A stretch of DNA of 64,000 bases from Amycolatopsis sp. NBRC 101858 (GTDB lineage Bacteria; Actinomycetota; Actinomycetes; Mycobacteriales; Pseudonocardiaceae), in assembly GCF_030269325.1 (NCBI RefSeq), contig NZ_BSTD01000003.1, positions 620,001 through 684,000 of the forward strand, given 5' to 3'. The translations under genes and the position numbers were made by a program. Under the pieces are notes generated by a model. It saw only the letters and a program-made list of their open reading frames with translations, was not told the origin of the DNA and made no database searches. This document shows, in pieces, positions 1-8,177 of the stretch (the stretch's first letter is position 1; every line of letters starts with the position of its first letter).

Positions 1-1471
1 GGTCGGCGCTGGAGGCGGCCGCCACCGGCAGCCGGACCACGGCGCGGGCGCAGGCCGCGGCGACCTCGCTGCCGCGCCCGGCGAGCGCGAGGGCGGCGGC
101 CCGGTCCACGAGGTCCCGGGCGCCGGGGTGGCGGGCCGCGGCCGCGCGGGGGGCGGTCGCGGCCCGTTCCCGCAGCAGGCCGCGTGCGGCCTCCCGGGTC
201 GTGGCCGCGGCGGCGAGCGCCGCCACGGGCACCGCGGGCGAGTCCGTGCCGAGCCGCGCGGCCAGCCGGTCGACCATGCCGCCGAGCGGGGCCTGCCGCC
301 GGCCGGCGGCGTCCGCGGCGGTGGCCGCGAGCGCGAACAGCACGGCGACCGCGCAGTGGTCACGCGGGTCGCGGACGGCGGCCGTGCGCAGCTCCGCCAT
401 CGCCGCTTCCGGGTCGAGCTCGAGCCGGGCGGCGGCCAGGGCCAGCCGGACGTCGAGGCGGCCCGGCTCGGCGGCGGCCGCGCGGGAGAGGTGGGCGACC
501 GCGGTCGCCGGGTCGCCCCGGTGCTCCGCGGCGGCCGCGGCTTCGAGCGCGAGGTCGATCATCCAGCGCTCGTCGAGCCGCGGCAGCGCGCCCAGGTGCG
601 GGGCGACCTCCGCGGCGGGCCGGGCGTCGTCGTTGAGCACCCGCGCCGCGCGCAAATGCAGGTGAGCGAGTTCTTCGGCGGGTGTTTCCGCGAGCAGGCG
701 GGCTCGGACCGACCGGTCGAGCACGCTTCCGGCGAACAGATTCGCGCGTCGAATTCCGTCGATGGCGATCCGCACCGGCCGCGCGGGCAGCCCGCACAAA
801 GCGGCCACCCTCGTCACGTTCTGTTCGTCGAGCACCGCGACGGCGGTCGCCACCGTCCGTGCCTGCGCGGACAGCCCGGCCAGCGCGTCGACCGGCCGCG
901 ACGCGGCGACTTCCCAGCGGTGGCACCGGTCCTGCGCACCGATCTGCCCCAGTGCCCAGCTGCCGGGACCGGGCTCGTCGGGCCGGCGGCAGAGGACGAG
1001 CAGAAACCGCTCTCCGCGACCGCACCGCAGCAGGAAGTCGAAGAACCGCACCGACGATTCGTCGCACCTTTGAGCGTCTTCGACGACGATCACGGCATTC
1101 TTTTTCCGCAATGGCCCGGAAAGGAGCAATGACCGCAGAGTGCGGAATTTCCGGTGGAGTGCGGAACCGTCTTCCGCGGGCAGTTCCAGGGTGCGCGCAA
1201 TGGCGCCGCCCGGATCGGCGTGCCCCGCGAACAGTTCGGTGAGCGCGTGGAACTCGGGAGCCTCGGCGAGGGCGCCGCCGGTAATGCGAATAATATTCGC
1301 GGACCGGCCCGTTTCCGACCGTTCGAAGCTTGCCAGCAGGGCTCGGACGCCGCCGTCGGGCGCGCCGTCCACCAGCGCGGCCTGCGCGGACTCCGTCCAC
1401 GCGAGCACCGCACACCGGGACAATGCGCCCGAATACCCGGCGAAGACCGGATTCGGAGTGGGTTCCGACAT
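1..1471 (-). CDS. LAL-like (large ATP-binding LuxR-type) regulator, 5' part only
   Basis: An uninterrupted minus-strand frame runs from an ATG at 1469-1471 off the left edge, giving about 490 residues without a stop. The product is rich in Ala, Leu and Arg, has long helical stretches, and does not show the Arg/Pro-rich composition of shadow frames. Residues 126-134 (AVIVVEDAQ) resemble the Walker B strand of STAND/LAL ATPases and are followed by a sensor-II-like segment ending LLVLCRRPD. From about residue 270 the sequence looks like TPR-type helical repeats. I see no canonical P-loop GxxGxGK(T/S) in the first 125 residues; the equivalent place reads IRITGGALAEAP. The C-terminal LuxR helix-turn-helix expected for this family would lie outside the window. 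A purine-rich AGGAAAGG about 10 bases upstream is the likely ribosome site. It is divergent from the histidine kinase gene and probably a pathway regulator. Family is inferred; the truncated view leaves SARP/AfsR-like proteins possible. Confidence 0.6.
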   Translation of the reverse strand, partial: MSEPTPNPVFAGYSGALSRCAVLAWTESAQAALVDGAPDGGVRALLASFERSETGRSANIIRITGGALAEAPEFHALTELFAGHADPGGAIARTLELPAEDGSALHRKFRTLRSLLLSGPLRKKNAVIVVEDAQRCDESSVRFFDFLLRCGRGERFLLVLCRRPDEPGPGSWALGQIGAQDRCHRWEVAASRPVDALAGLSAQARTVATAVAVLDEQNVTRVAALCGLPARPVRIAIDGIRRANLFAGSVLDRSVRARLLAETPAEELAHLHLRAARVLNDDARPAAEVAPHLGALPRLDERWMIDLALEAAAAAEHRGDPATAVAHLSRAAAAEPGRLDVRLALAAARLELDPEAAMAELRTAAVRDPRDHCAVAVLFALAATAADAAGRRQAPLGGMVDRLAARLGTDSPAVPVAALAAAATTREAARGLLRERAATAPRAAAARHPGARDLVDRAAALALAGRGSEVAAACARAVVRLPVAAASSAD

Positions 1472-1882
1472 GCCGCCATCGACCTTTCCTGCAAGCCCGG
1501 CAATACCGAGCCCTTTTCCCGCAGCCCCCAGAGCCGCCGAAGGACCTGACCGTCCGAAACGCTATTGACACCGCCGCCGGGATGAAAACCACCGTCGGTG
1601 CCCGATCTGTGCCACTTCCTCCACTAACAGGTGACCGTACCAGGCGCGACGCATGCTGTCAGCGAACGCCACCACCCGGACGGGTGACATACTTGTAGCA
1701 TTACCGAGCGTCGAAAACTGGACATTTAACCAAGACTTGAGGTCCCCCTTGTTGCCCGTGGGCCGACGGGGTGAAGGGGAACCAACGAAAGTTGTCGGTC
1801 CGTCCACCGGAGGGCAACTTTCGTCGCTAGTCCGGTCCGGGAACCGGCGGTCCACCTCCGGGACGCATCCCCGGGAGCTAAC
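1472..1882. promoter_or_regulatory. Divergent intergenic region (regulator / histidine kinase)
   Basis: This 411-base gap separates the minus-strand LAL-like regulator from the plus-strand histidine kinase, so it must hold both promoters. Positions 1680-1745 are clearly more AT-rich than the surroundings. It contains the widely spaced inverted repeat listed separately (1785-1824). Short frames on both strands lack ribosome sites and convincing composition, so I call no gene here. Confidence 0.6.
1785..1824. promoter_or_regulatory. Inverted repeat ACGAAAGTTG-N20-CAACTTTCGT, candidate operator
   Basis: Two perfect 10-base arms (1785-1794 and 1815-1824) are separated by 20 bases, about 60 bases upstream of the histidine kinase start. 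A near copy with 19-base spacing lies at 6698-6736. The arm overlaps the CAACGAAA core that recurs elsewhere in this cluster. Arm centres about three helical turns apart would suit two regulator dimers or a looped dimer. The cognate protein is unknown. Confidence 0.45.
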
Positions 1883-3184
1883 GTGGGGCCCGTGTCGGAC
1901 GTCACTCCAGGTACTCGAACCACGCTGCGTGAGCACCTTGGCACCCGCGTAGGGCCCAAGCACGAACTGGCGACCCTGCTCAGCCTGGCGGTGATCTTCG
2001 GCGCGCTCGACGTGGTGATCAGCATCAACAGCCACCCCACCACGGGATGGGCGGGCCCGCGCGCCGACCTGGTCCTCCAGCTGGTGGTCGACGTCGCGGT
2101 GCTCGGGCTGCGGCGCTTCCCGAAGACCGTCGCCGGCATCGCGCTGGCCGTCACGTTCGTGACGGTGCTGGCCGACGGGCTCGCCCCCGGTCTGCTCTCC
2201 CCCGAGGATCCGGCCAGCCCGCTGATCCTGCCCCGCATCACCCCGGTCATCGTGATCTTCCTGGTCCGGCTGGAGAGCCCGCGCGTCGCGTACGCCTTCG
2301 TCGGCGCGCTGGCGATCATCGGCAGCGAGCCGTGGGCGCCCAGCTGGACCATCACCCCGGTCGGGCTGCTCAGCACGATCGGCCCGGCGGCGGTCGTGCT
2401 GTACCTGGACGCGCGCAAGCAGCTGCTGCAGGAGCTGCGCGACCGCGCCGAACGGGCCGAACGCGAGACGCACCTGCTGGCCGAGCAGGCCCGCTTCGAG
2501 GAGCGCCGCCGGCTCGCCGCGGAGATGCACGACGTCCTCACCCACGGGCTCAGCCTGATGGTCCTGCACGCCGGGGCGCTCGGCATCAGCTCGAAGGAAC
2601 CCGACGTCCGCAAGGCCGCCGAGGAGATCCGCGCGCGCGGCGCGATGGCGCTCGACGAGCTGCGCGACCTGGTCGGAGTGCTGAACACGACCTCGGCCGA
2701 CCTCTCCGAGCGGATGGCGAACCCGAGCCCGCGGACCGGCTCGGCGGGGTCACCGGACGAGACGCCCGACCCGTCGACGCTGGTCGCCGAGTCGGTCGCG
2801 GCCGGGATCCCGGTGGAGCTGGACGTCGAGGGCGAGCGTTCGCAGATGTCCCCGACGATCGCGCGCACGGTCCACCGGATCGTGCAGGAGGCGCTGACCA
2901 ACGCCCGCAAGCACGCGGCGGGCGCCGAGATCCGCGTCGAACTGCGCTACCGGCCCGACGGCGTCGGCATCCGCGTGGTCAACACCCCACCGCGGCGGCA
3001 ACCGGACGAGGTCCTGGCGGGCAGCGGCTCCGGGCTGGGGCTGTCGAGCCTGCGCCACCGGGTCGAGCTGGTCGGCGGGACGTTGCAGGCCGGGCCCACC
3101 CCGGACGGCGGGTTCCGGATCGCGGCCGACCTGCCGGCGTACGTGCCGACGACGGAGAACCGGCAGAAGACCGCGCCCCGCTGA
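1883..3184 (+). CDS. Sensor histidine kinase, HisKA_3 / NarL-partner type
   Basis: Predicted membrane sensor kinase. The N-terminal part (about residues 30-180) holds several hydrophobic segments that could form five or six membrane helices. A short helical linker (DARKQLLQELRDRAERAERE) follows, then a HisKA_3 dimerisation/phosphotransfer motif with the likely phospho-acceptor His216 in EMHDVLTHGLS, and a HATPase_c domain with the N-box EALTNARKHA and a G-rich box GSGSGLGLSSLRHRVE. Such kinases normally phosphorylate a NarL-type response regulator encoded next door; none is present within the window, so it is an orphan here. Two GTG starts are possible: 1883, with GGGAG five bases upstream, and 1892, which gives MSDVTPG. 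I use 1883. The gene lies between the LAL-like regulator and rmlA at the cluster edge. A role in cluster control is inferred from position only. Confidence 0.85.
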   Translation: MGPVSDVTPGTRTTLREHLGTRVGPKHELATLLSLAVIFGALDVVISINSHPTTGWAGPRADLVLQLVVDVAVLGLRRFPKTVAGIALAVTFVTVLADGLAPGLLSPEDPASPLILPRITPVIVIFLVRLESPRVAYAFVGALAIIGSEPWAPSWTITPVGLLSTIGPAAVVLYLDARKQLLQELRDRAERAERETHLLAEQARFEERRRLAAEMHDVLTHGLSLMVLHAGALGISSKEPDVRKAAEEIRARGAMALDELRDLVGVLNTTSADLSERMANPSPRTGSAGSPDETPDPSTLVAESVAAGIPVELDVEGERSQMSPTIARTVHRIVQEALTNARKHAAGAEIRVELRYRPDGVGIRVVNTPPRRQPDEVLAGSGSGLGLSSLRHRVELVGGTLQAGPTPDGGFRIAADLPAYVPTTENRQKTAPR

Positions 3185-3200
3185 AGGTCCGCCGCCAGGA

Positions 3201-3216
3201 CTGGAGATTCTCCTAC
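3201..3216 (+). promoter_or_regulatory. PimM-like operator candidate upstream of rmlA
   Basis: CTGGAGATTCTCCTAC agrees with the PimM consensus CTVGGGAWWTCCCBAG at 12 of 16 positions. A possible -10 hexamer TAGGGT follows at 3228-3233, so the site would cover the -35 region, as published for PimM targets. rmlA starts at 3277. Weak by itself; supported by similar sites at 6775, 11196, 14840 and 17865. Confidence 0.35.
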
Positions 3217-3276
3217 TACTCCCCCGCTTAGGGTCGGGCCGACCGCGATCCTTCCGACCGAGAACGTGGGGCCCCC

Positions 3277-4164
3277 ATGAAAGGCATCATCCTGGCCGGC
3301 GGCAGTGGCTCCCGGCTGCATCCGGTCACCCTCGGCGTCTCCAAGCAGCTCGTCCCCGTCTACAACAAGCCGATGATCTACTACCCGCTCTCGGTCCTGA
3401 TGCTCGCCGGCATCACCGAAATCCTGCTCATCTCGACCCCGCACGACCTGCCCGCGTTCAAGCGGCTCCTCGGTGACGGCGCCGAGCTCGGCCTGAAGCT
3501 CAGCTACGCCGAGCAGGCCCACCCGAACGGGCTCGCGGAGGCCTTCATCATCGGCGAGGAGCACGTCGGCGACGACACCTCCGCCCTCATCCTCGGCGAC
3601 AACATCTTCCACGGGCAGGGTTTCTCGGACGTGCTGCGGGCCGCGACCCACGACCTCAAGGGCTGCGTCCTGTTCGGCTACGAGGTCTCCGACCCGCACC
3701 GCCACGGCATCGGCGAGTGCGACGCCGACGGCAACCTGATCTCCATCGAGGAGAAACCGGCCAACCCGAAGTCGAACCGGGCACTCACCGGCCTGTACTT
3801 CTACGACAACGACGTCGTCGAAATCGCCAAGGGGCTCAAGCCGTCCGCGCGCGGCGAGCTGGAGATCACCGACGTCAACAACGTCTACCTCGACCGGGGC
3901 CGCGCCAGCTGCGTCGACCTCGGCCGCGGCTTCGCCTGGCTCGACACCGGCACGCACAAGTCGCTGCTGGACGCCGGGCAGTACGTGCAGACGATGGAGG
4001 CCCGCCAGGGCGTCCAGATCGCCTGCCTCGAAGAGATCGCGCTGCGCATGGGCTTCATCGACGCCGACCAGTGCCACGCGCTGGGCGAGCGGATCGGCAG
4101 CTCGGGCTACGGCGAGTACGTCATGGACTTCGCGCGCCGCGCGCGGCAGCTCACCACGGTCTGA
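3277..4164 (+). CDS. rmlA: Glucose-1-phosphate thymidylyltransferase
   Basis: Converts glucose-1-phosphate and dTTP to dTDP-glucose, the first committed step to dTDP-deoxysugars, in the cytoplasm. The 295-residue product has the usual RmlA length. It starts with the nucleotide-binding signature LAGGSGSRLHPVT and the conserved K23 in SKQLVPVYNKP. Further on come the LGDNIFHG metal/sugar site, IEEKP, and FAWLDTGTH near the C-terminus, all typical of the short (tetrameric) RmlA class. ATG at 3277 is the only start that preserves the N-terminal strand. The stop is 20 bases from rmlB, and both genes surely form one transcript. Together with the aminotransferase at 18028 they would supply an activated amino-deoxyhexose for the macrolide. 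Function is confident. It could in principle also serve cell-wall rhamnose synthesis, but no rmlC or rmlD is nearby. Confidence 0.96.
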   Translation: MKGIILAGGSGSRLHPVTLGVSKQLVPVYNKPMIYYPLSVLMLAGITEILLISTPHDLPAFKRLLGDGAELGLKLSYAEQAHPNGLAEAFIIGEEHVGDDTSALILGDNIFHGQGFSDVLRAATHDLKGCVLFGYEVSDPHRHGIGECDADGNLISIEEKPANPKSNRALTGLYFYDNDVVEIAKGLKPSARGELEITDVNNVYLDRGRASCVDLGRGFAWLDTGTHKSLLDAGQYVQTMEARQGVQIACLEEIALRMGFIDADQCHALGERIGSSGYGEYVMDFARRARQLTTV

Positions 4165-4184
4165 ACCCCCGGAGGATCCTTCCC

Positions 4185-5156
4185 ATGCGCATGGTGGTCA
4201 CCGGCGGCGCCGGTTTCATCGGCTCGGCTTACGTCCGCAACGTGCTTTCCGGCCACTACGCCGGGTTCGAGCCGGACGAGCTGGTCGTGCTCGACAAGTT
4301 CACCTACGCGGGCAACCGCGCGAACCTGGCGCCGGTCGCCGCCGACGACCGCCTGCGCGTCGTCACCGGCGACATCTGCGACCCCGAGGTCGTCGAGCGG
4401 GAGCTGACCGGCACCGACCTGGTCGTGCACTTCGCCGCCGAGTCCCACGTGGACCGGTCGATCGCCGGGTCGGCGGAGTTCGTCCGCACCAACGTGCTCG
4501 GCACCCAGACCCTGCTGCAGGCCGCGCTGGACCGCGAAGTCGGCAAGTTCGTGCACGTCTCGACCGACGAGGTCTACGGCTCCATCGACGAAGGCTCCTG
4601 GCCCGAGACCCACCCGGTCGCTCCCAACTCGCCGTACTCGGCCTCCAAAGCCGCCTCCGACCTGCTGGTCCGCTCCTTCTTCATCACCCACGGGCTCAAC
4701 GCCTCGATCACCCGCTGCTCCAACAACTACGGGCCGTACCAGTTCCCGGAGAAGGTCATCCCGCTGTTCGTCACCAACCTCGTCGACGGACTCCAGGTCC
4801 CCCTCTACGGCGACGGCCTCAACGTCCGCGACTGGCTCCACGTCGACGACCACTGCCGCGGCATCCAGCTCGTGGCCGAGCGCGGCCGCGCGGGCGAGGT
4901 CTACAACATCGGCGGCGGCACCGAGCTGACCAACCGCGAGCTCACCGAGCGGCTCCTCGAAATCACCGGCCGCGACCACACCGCGATCCGGCCCGTCGAG
5001 GACCGCAAGGGCCACGACCGCCGCTACTCGGTGGACATCACGAAGATCTCCACCGAGCTCGGCTACACCCCGCAGGTCGGCATCGACACCGGCCTGCGCG
5101 ACACCGTCGACTGGTACAAGAACAACCGCGACTGGTGGGAGCCGCTCAAGGGCTGA
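4185..5156 (+). CDS. rmlB: dTDP-glucose 4,6-dehydratase
   Basis: Oxidises C4 and dehydrates C5/C6 of dTDP-glucose using bound NAD+, giving dTDP-4-keto-6-deoxyglucose, the branch-point for all 6-deoxysugars. The 323-residue protein is an extended short-chain dehydrogenase: GGAGFIGS near residues 7-14 binds NAD, T127-D128-E129 (STDEVYGS) is the dehydratase active-site triplet, and Y151-SAS-K155 is the YxxxK pair. NNYGPYQFPEKVIPLF and the C-terminal RRYSVD segment bind the sugar nucleotide. ATG at 4185 has GGAGGA eight bases upstream; an open frame extending back to 3717 lies over rmlA and is not coding. The stop codon sits one base from the stop of the convergent GT39 gene, leaving no room for a terminator between them. 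Confidence 0.97.
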   Translation: MRMVVTGGAGFIGSAYVRNVLSGHYAGFEPDELVVLDKFTYAGNRANLAPVAADDRLRVVTGDICDPEVVERELTGTDLVVHFAAESHVDRSIAGSAEFVRTNVLGTQTLLQAALDREVGKFVHVSTDEVYGSIDEGSWPETHPVAPNSPYSASKAASDLLVRSFFITHGLNASITRCSNNYGPYQFPEKVIPLFVTNLVDGLQVPLYGDGLNVRDWLHVDDHCRGIQLVAERGRAGEVYNIGGGTELTNRELTERLLEITGRDHTAIRPVEDRKGHDRRYSVDITKISTELGYTPQVGIDTGLRDTVDWYKNNRDWWEPLKG

Positions 5157-5157
5157 G

Positions 5158-6636
5158 CTACTGCGTGCGCAGCTTGGGCCACAACGCGTCCCACGCGGTG
5201 TTCCGTCCACTGAAGACGGTCATCAGCTGCGGCACCACGTCCTGGTGCCGGTCGAACGCCCCGGCCACCAGCGGGCTCGCGTCGCCGACGAACAGGACAC
5301 TGTCGACGCTCTCGTCCGGGTGCCCGAAGTAGAAGTAGCCGCGGTGGGCGCTGTACACGTTCGGCAGCCCGCGTTCCGCGCCGAAGAGCTGCAGGTCGGC
5401 GGCGAAGGCGTAGCTGTCGGTCATGATCGCCGTCCGCGCCCGCTGCTCGGGCGGCAGCGAGTCGTACACCTTCACGACGGCGTCGGAGAGCTGGCCGAGC
5501 TGACCGTCGGACTGCACGAAGACCTTCGCCGTCAACGGCACCAGCGGCACGTCCGGGATGCGCTCGGCCCACGACTTCGGGTAGATCGGCAGCGCGACGA
5601 GCGCCTGCAGGATCGACGCCGCGACCAGGAGCCAGCCGAGCGCCTTCGCGGCGGTGGGCCACTTGACGTCCTGCAGGCCCACCGCACCGGCCGCGAACAG
5701 CAGCGCGTACAGGCTGTAGACGTAGTAGGACCGGCCCGACGTCACCAGGTAGGCCACGATCAGCAGCAGGAACGCGACGCCCAGGAAGCGGTAGGGCCGC
5801 AGGTCACGGGCGGCGAGCAGGCGCCCGAAGCCGAACAGCGCGAGCGGCACGCCGATCACCAGGCCGGGCCCGGACAGCAGCTCGAGCAGGAACGGGCCGA
5901 TGCCGGGGAACTCCGCCGCGACGACCTCGGACATCCGGGCGTACGGCCAGCCGTGCACGGCCTGCCAGACCAGCGTCGGCACGGTGGTCAGCGTCGCGAC
6001 GAGCGCACCCGCCCACAGCAGCGGCCGGCGCACGAGGTCACGCGGCCCGAAAACCAGCGACGCGGCGGCGAGCGCCACCCACAGCGCCGGTACCAGGAAC
6101 TTCGTCTGCAGCGACACGGCCGTGACGAGCCCGGCGGCGAACAGCAGCCGGTCGTCGCGCACCCGGGTCCACCGCACGACCAGCCAGACGATGAGCGACC
6201 AGAAGAACGGGTCGATCGAGTAGGTCGCGAGGTAGTGGCAGATCAGCGTGGCGCCGGACATCGCGTACGCCGCCGCGGCGACGGCCTGCGCGACCCGGCG
6301 GCCGCCCAGCTCGCGGGCGATCAGCGCGCTCAGCACGATCCCGCCGACGGCGGCCAGCGTGGCGGGCAGCCGCAGGGCCACCAGCGAGCCGGGGAACAGG
6401 TGGTCCAGCCCGGCGGCCAGGAACGGCACCAGCGGTGGCTGGTCGAAGTAGCCCCACGCGGGGTGGTCGCGGCCGGCCACCACGAAGTAGGCCTCGTCGA
6501 AGGAGAACCCGTAGTTCCGGCTGGCGATGAGGAGCAGGGCTCCGGCGACTCCCGCGATCAGGAGAACCGGAGTCCGCGCGAACGCCGGGCGCGTGCGGCC
6601 CGGCCGGCTGTCGGTGGTCTCACTGGTAAGGGTCAT
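5158..6636 (-). CDS. GT39-family (ArnT/PMT-like) membrane glycosyltransferase
   Basis: A 492-residue polytopic membrane protein with roughly ten hydrophobic helices up to residue 340 and a soluble C-terminal domain of about 150 residues facing the cell exterior. The first extracytoplasmic loop carries the D47-E48 pair in FSFDEAYF, matching the acidic catalytic motif of GT39/GT83 enzymes, which take a sugar from a polyprenyl-phosphate donor. A second conserved stretch is WGYFDQPPLVPFLA, the substrate-loop signature seen in ArnT-like proteins. Its gene is convergent with rmlB and divergent from GT1. Such enzymes usually modify proteins, lipids or cell-wall polymers, so a role in making the macrolide is not obvious. 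It may be a flanking housekeeping gene, or it may decorate the envelope or the exported compound. The start ATG at 6636 is preceded by GAGG only three bases away, so a weak or different start is possible. Confidence 0.8.
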   Translation of the reverse strand: MTLTSETTDSRPGRTRPAFARTPVLLIAGVAGALLLIASRNYGFSFDEAYFVVAGRDHPAWGYFDQPPLVPFLAAGLDHLFPGSLVALRLPATLAAVGGIVLSALIARELGGRRVAQAVAAAAYAMSGATLICHYLATYSIDPFFWSLIVWLVVRWTRVRDDRLLFAAGLVTAVSLQTKFLVPALWVALAAASLVFGPRDLVRRPLLWAGALVATLTTVPTLVWQAVHGWPYARMSEVVAAEFPGIGPFLLELLSGPGLVIGVPLALFGFGRLLAARDLRPYRFLGVAFLLLIVAYLVTSGRSYYVYSLYALLFAAGAVGLQDVKWPTAAKALGWLLVAASILQALVALPIYPKSWAERIPDVPLVPLTAKVFVQSDGQLGQLSDAVVKVYDSLPPEQRARTAIMTDSYAFAADLQLFGAERGLPNVYSAHRGYFYFGHPDESVDSVLFVGDASPLVAGAFDRHQDVVPQLMTVFSGRNTAWDALWPKLRTQ

Positions 6637-6697
6637 ACCTCAAGTAGACCCGGACGGACCTGGCGTTCTCTGCGGCCGGGAGTCCTCAGCCGAGGCA

Positions 6698-6736
6698 ACG
6701 AAAGTCGATCAAGCTGCCGGGATCCGCAACCTTCGT
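6698..6736. promoter_or_regulatory. Second copy of the widely spaced inverted repeat
   Basis: Arms ACGAAAGTCG (6698-6707) and CAACCTTCGT (6727-6736) are separated by 19 bases. Each arm differs by one base from the perfect repeat at 1785-1824. It lies between the divergent GT39 and GT1 genes, about 60 bases outside the GT39 start and 105 upstream of GT1. The conserved spacing and position argue against chance. Confidence 0.42.
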
Positions 6737-6774
6737 AGTCACTCAGAAGTGATGTTTAAGCACGCAAAGTGAGG

Positions 6775-6790
6775 GTAGCGATTCCCCTAG
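6775..6790 (-). promoter_or_regulatory. PimM-like operator candidate upstream of GT1
   Basis: Read on the minus strand, 6790-6775 gives CTAGGGGAATCGCTAC, matching 13 of 16 positions of CTVGGGAWWTCCCBAG. It is 51 bases upstream of the GT1 start. GATACT at 6830-6835 could be the -10 hexamer of a leaderless GT1 transcript starting at or near its ATG. Confidence 0.4.
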
Positions 6791-6841
6791 ACTTCGCCGC
6801 GAAACCACGCCTGGCCTGGGCATTCTCGCGATACTCCAGCC

Positions 6842-8068
6842 ATGACCCAGGGCCGGCACATCGTCTTCTTCAGCTTTCCGGGCGTCGGGCACATCAATCC
6901 GATGCTGGGCCCGGTCGCCGCGCTCGCCGAGCGGGGCCACCGGGTCACGTTCGCCGTCGCCGACCAGTTCACCGGCCTCCTGCGCGACAGCCCGGCCGAG
7001 GTCCTGCCGTACCACTCGGACTTCCCCGCGGCGGTCACCAAGGTCGACAGCGCCGACGACGCGGTGACGATGATCATCGACCTCATGCGCGAAGGCTTCG
7101 CGGCGCTCGAACCGGCGCTGGAGCGGCTTTCCGGCGACCGGCCCGACCTCATCGTCCACGACACCATCAGCGGGAACGCCGCGCGCGTGCTCGCCCGCGC
7201 CTGGGACGTCCCGCTCGTCGAGAGCTGTCCCGTCTTCATCGAGAACGACGACGACGAGATCCCCGGCGCGCCGCAGCCACCCGAGGACCACCCGGCCGCC
7301 ACCGACTTCGACCACCAGGACCCGCGCCTGGCCCGGTTCGGCGAAGAGTTCGGCGCGGGGGTCTCGGCGCTGCTCACCCGCCACGGCCTGGACCCGAACC
7401 TGGCGATGGAAAGCCTGACGGCGGCCGGCGACGAGCCCCGCCTGGTGTACATCCCCAAGGCGTTCCACTACGGGAGCGAGACGTTCGGCCCGCGGTACCG
7501 GTTCGTCGGCCCGACCGCGGACTGCACCGCCCTCGAAGGCCACTGGACCCCGCCGGGCGGCGACCGGCCCGTCGTGCTGATCTCGCTGGGCACGTCGATG
7601 AGCAAGGACCTCGGGTTCTTCACCGGCTGCATCGAGGCGTTCCGCGGCACGCCGTGGCACGTGGTGCTGACGCTGGGGCGCGGCGCCGACCTGGCCGCGC
7701 TCGGCGAGCTGCCGCCGAACGTCGAGGCGCACAACTGGATGCCGCACCCGTCGGTGCTGAAGCACGCGTCGGCGCTGGTGTGCCAGGCGGGGATGGGCAG
7801 CGTCCTGGAGGCGCTGCGCTACGAGGTCCCGATCCTCGCGGTGTCCCACAGCGGCGAGACCCTGGCCAACGCCCACCGCGTCGCGGAGCTGGGCCTCGGC
7901 CGGCACATCCCGGTCACCGAGGCGAGCGGGCCGGTCATCTTCGCCGCGGTGACGGCGATGGCGGCCGACGACTCGCTGCCCACCCGGCTCGCGCTGATGG
8001 CCAAGGAGATCGAGCAGGCCGGCGGCGCCGCCGCGGCCGCCGATGCCCTGGAAGCCCTGCTGCCCTGA
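6842..8068 (+). CDS. MGT-family macrolide-type glycosyltransferase (GT1)
   Basis: A 408-residue GT-B fold enzyme that would transfer a sugar from a nucleotide donor to the macrolide or to an already attached sugar, in the cytoplasm. The N-terminal acceptor domain begins HIVFFSFPGVGHINPMLG, as in OleD/YjiC-type enzymes, with the GHxNP segment that carries the catalytic His. The C-terminal donor domain has VVLISLGTS, then NVEAHNWMPHPSVL and CQAGMGSVLEAL. In most relatives the last motif reads H-A/G-G; here the His that contacts the donor phosphate is Gln, and the usual D/E-Q pair that follows is replaced by GETLANA. It may therefore use an unusual donor or have low activity. ATG at 6842 is preceded by GATACT with six intervening bases, suggesting a leaderless message. 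Acceptor and donor cannot be assigned. Confidence 0.88.
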   Translation: MTQGRHIVFFSFPGVGHINPMLGPVAALAERGHRVTFAVADQFTGLLRDSPAEVLPYHSDFPAAVTKVDSADDAVTMIIDLMREGFAALEPALERLSGDRPDLIVHDTISGNAARVLARAWDVPLVESCPVFIENDDDEIPGAPQPPEDHPAATDFDHQDPRLARFGEEFGAGVSALLTRHGLDPNLAMESLTAAGDEPRLVYIPKAFHYGSETFGPRYRFVGPTADCTALEGHWTPPGGDRPVVLISLGTSMSKDLGFFTGCIEAFRGTPWHVVLTLGRGADLAALGELPPNVEAHNWMPHPSVLKHASALVCQAGMGSVLEALRYEVPILAVSHSGETLANAHRVAELGLGRHIPVTEASGPVIFAAVTAMAADDSLPTRLALMAKEIEQAGGAAAAADALEALLP

Positions 8069-8177
8069 GCAAAAAGGCCGCGGCCGGCACGAACCCTTGG
8101 TAGGAATGCACCGCGTACCCGGGCCTCAGTGGGCTTGTTCCCGCCCGTCGATCACGCGACGGCGCTGGTCCAGCGCG

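Noticed and set aside
360..1592. Minus-strand 410-codon frame at the left edge
   Set aside because: It is Arg-rich with no recognisable fold. The neighbouring frame encodes the LAL-like protein with a Walker B strand and helical repeats.
1856..1877. GGGACGCATCCC palindrome upstream of the histidine kinase as a sixth PimM-like site
   Set aside because: The half-sites are two bases too far apart for the PimM consensus.
3717..4184. N-terminal extension of rmlB
   Set aside because: It overlaps rmlA in another frame and is Arg-rich. ATG 4185 has an ideal ribosome site and the Rossmann motif follows at once.
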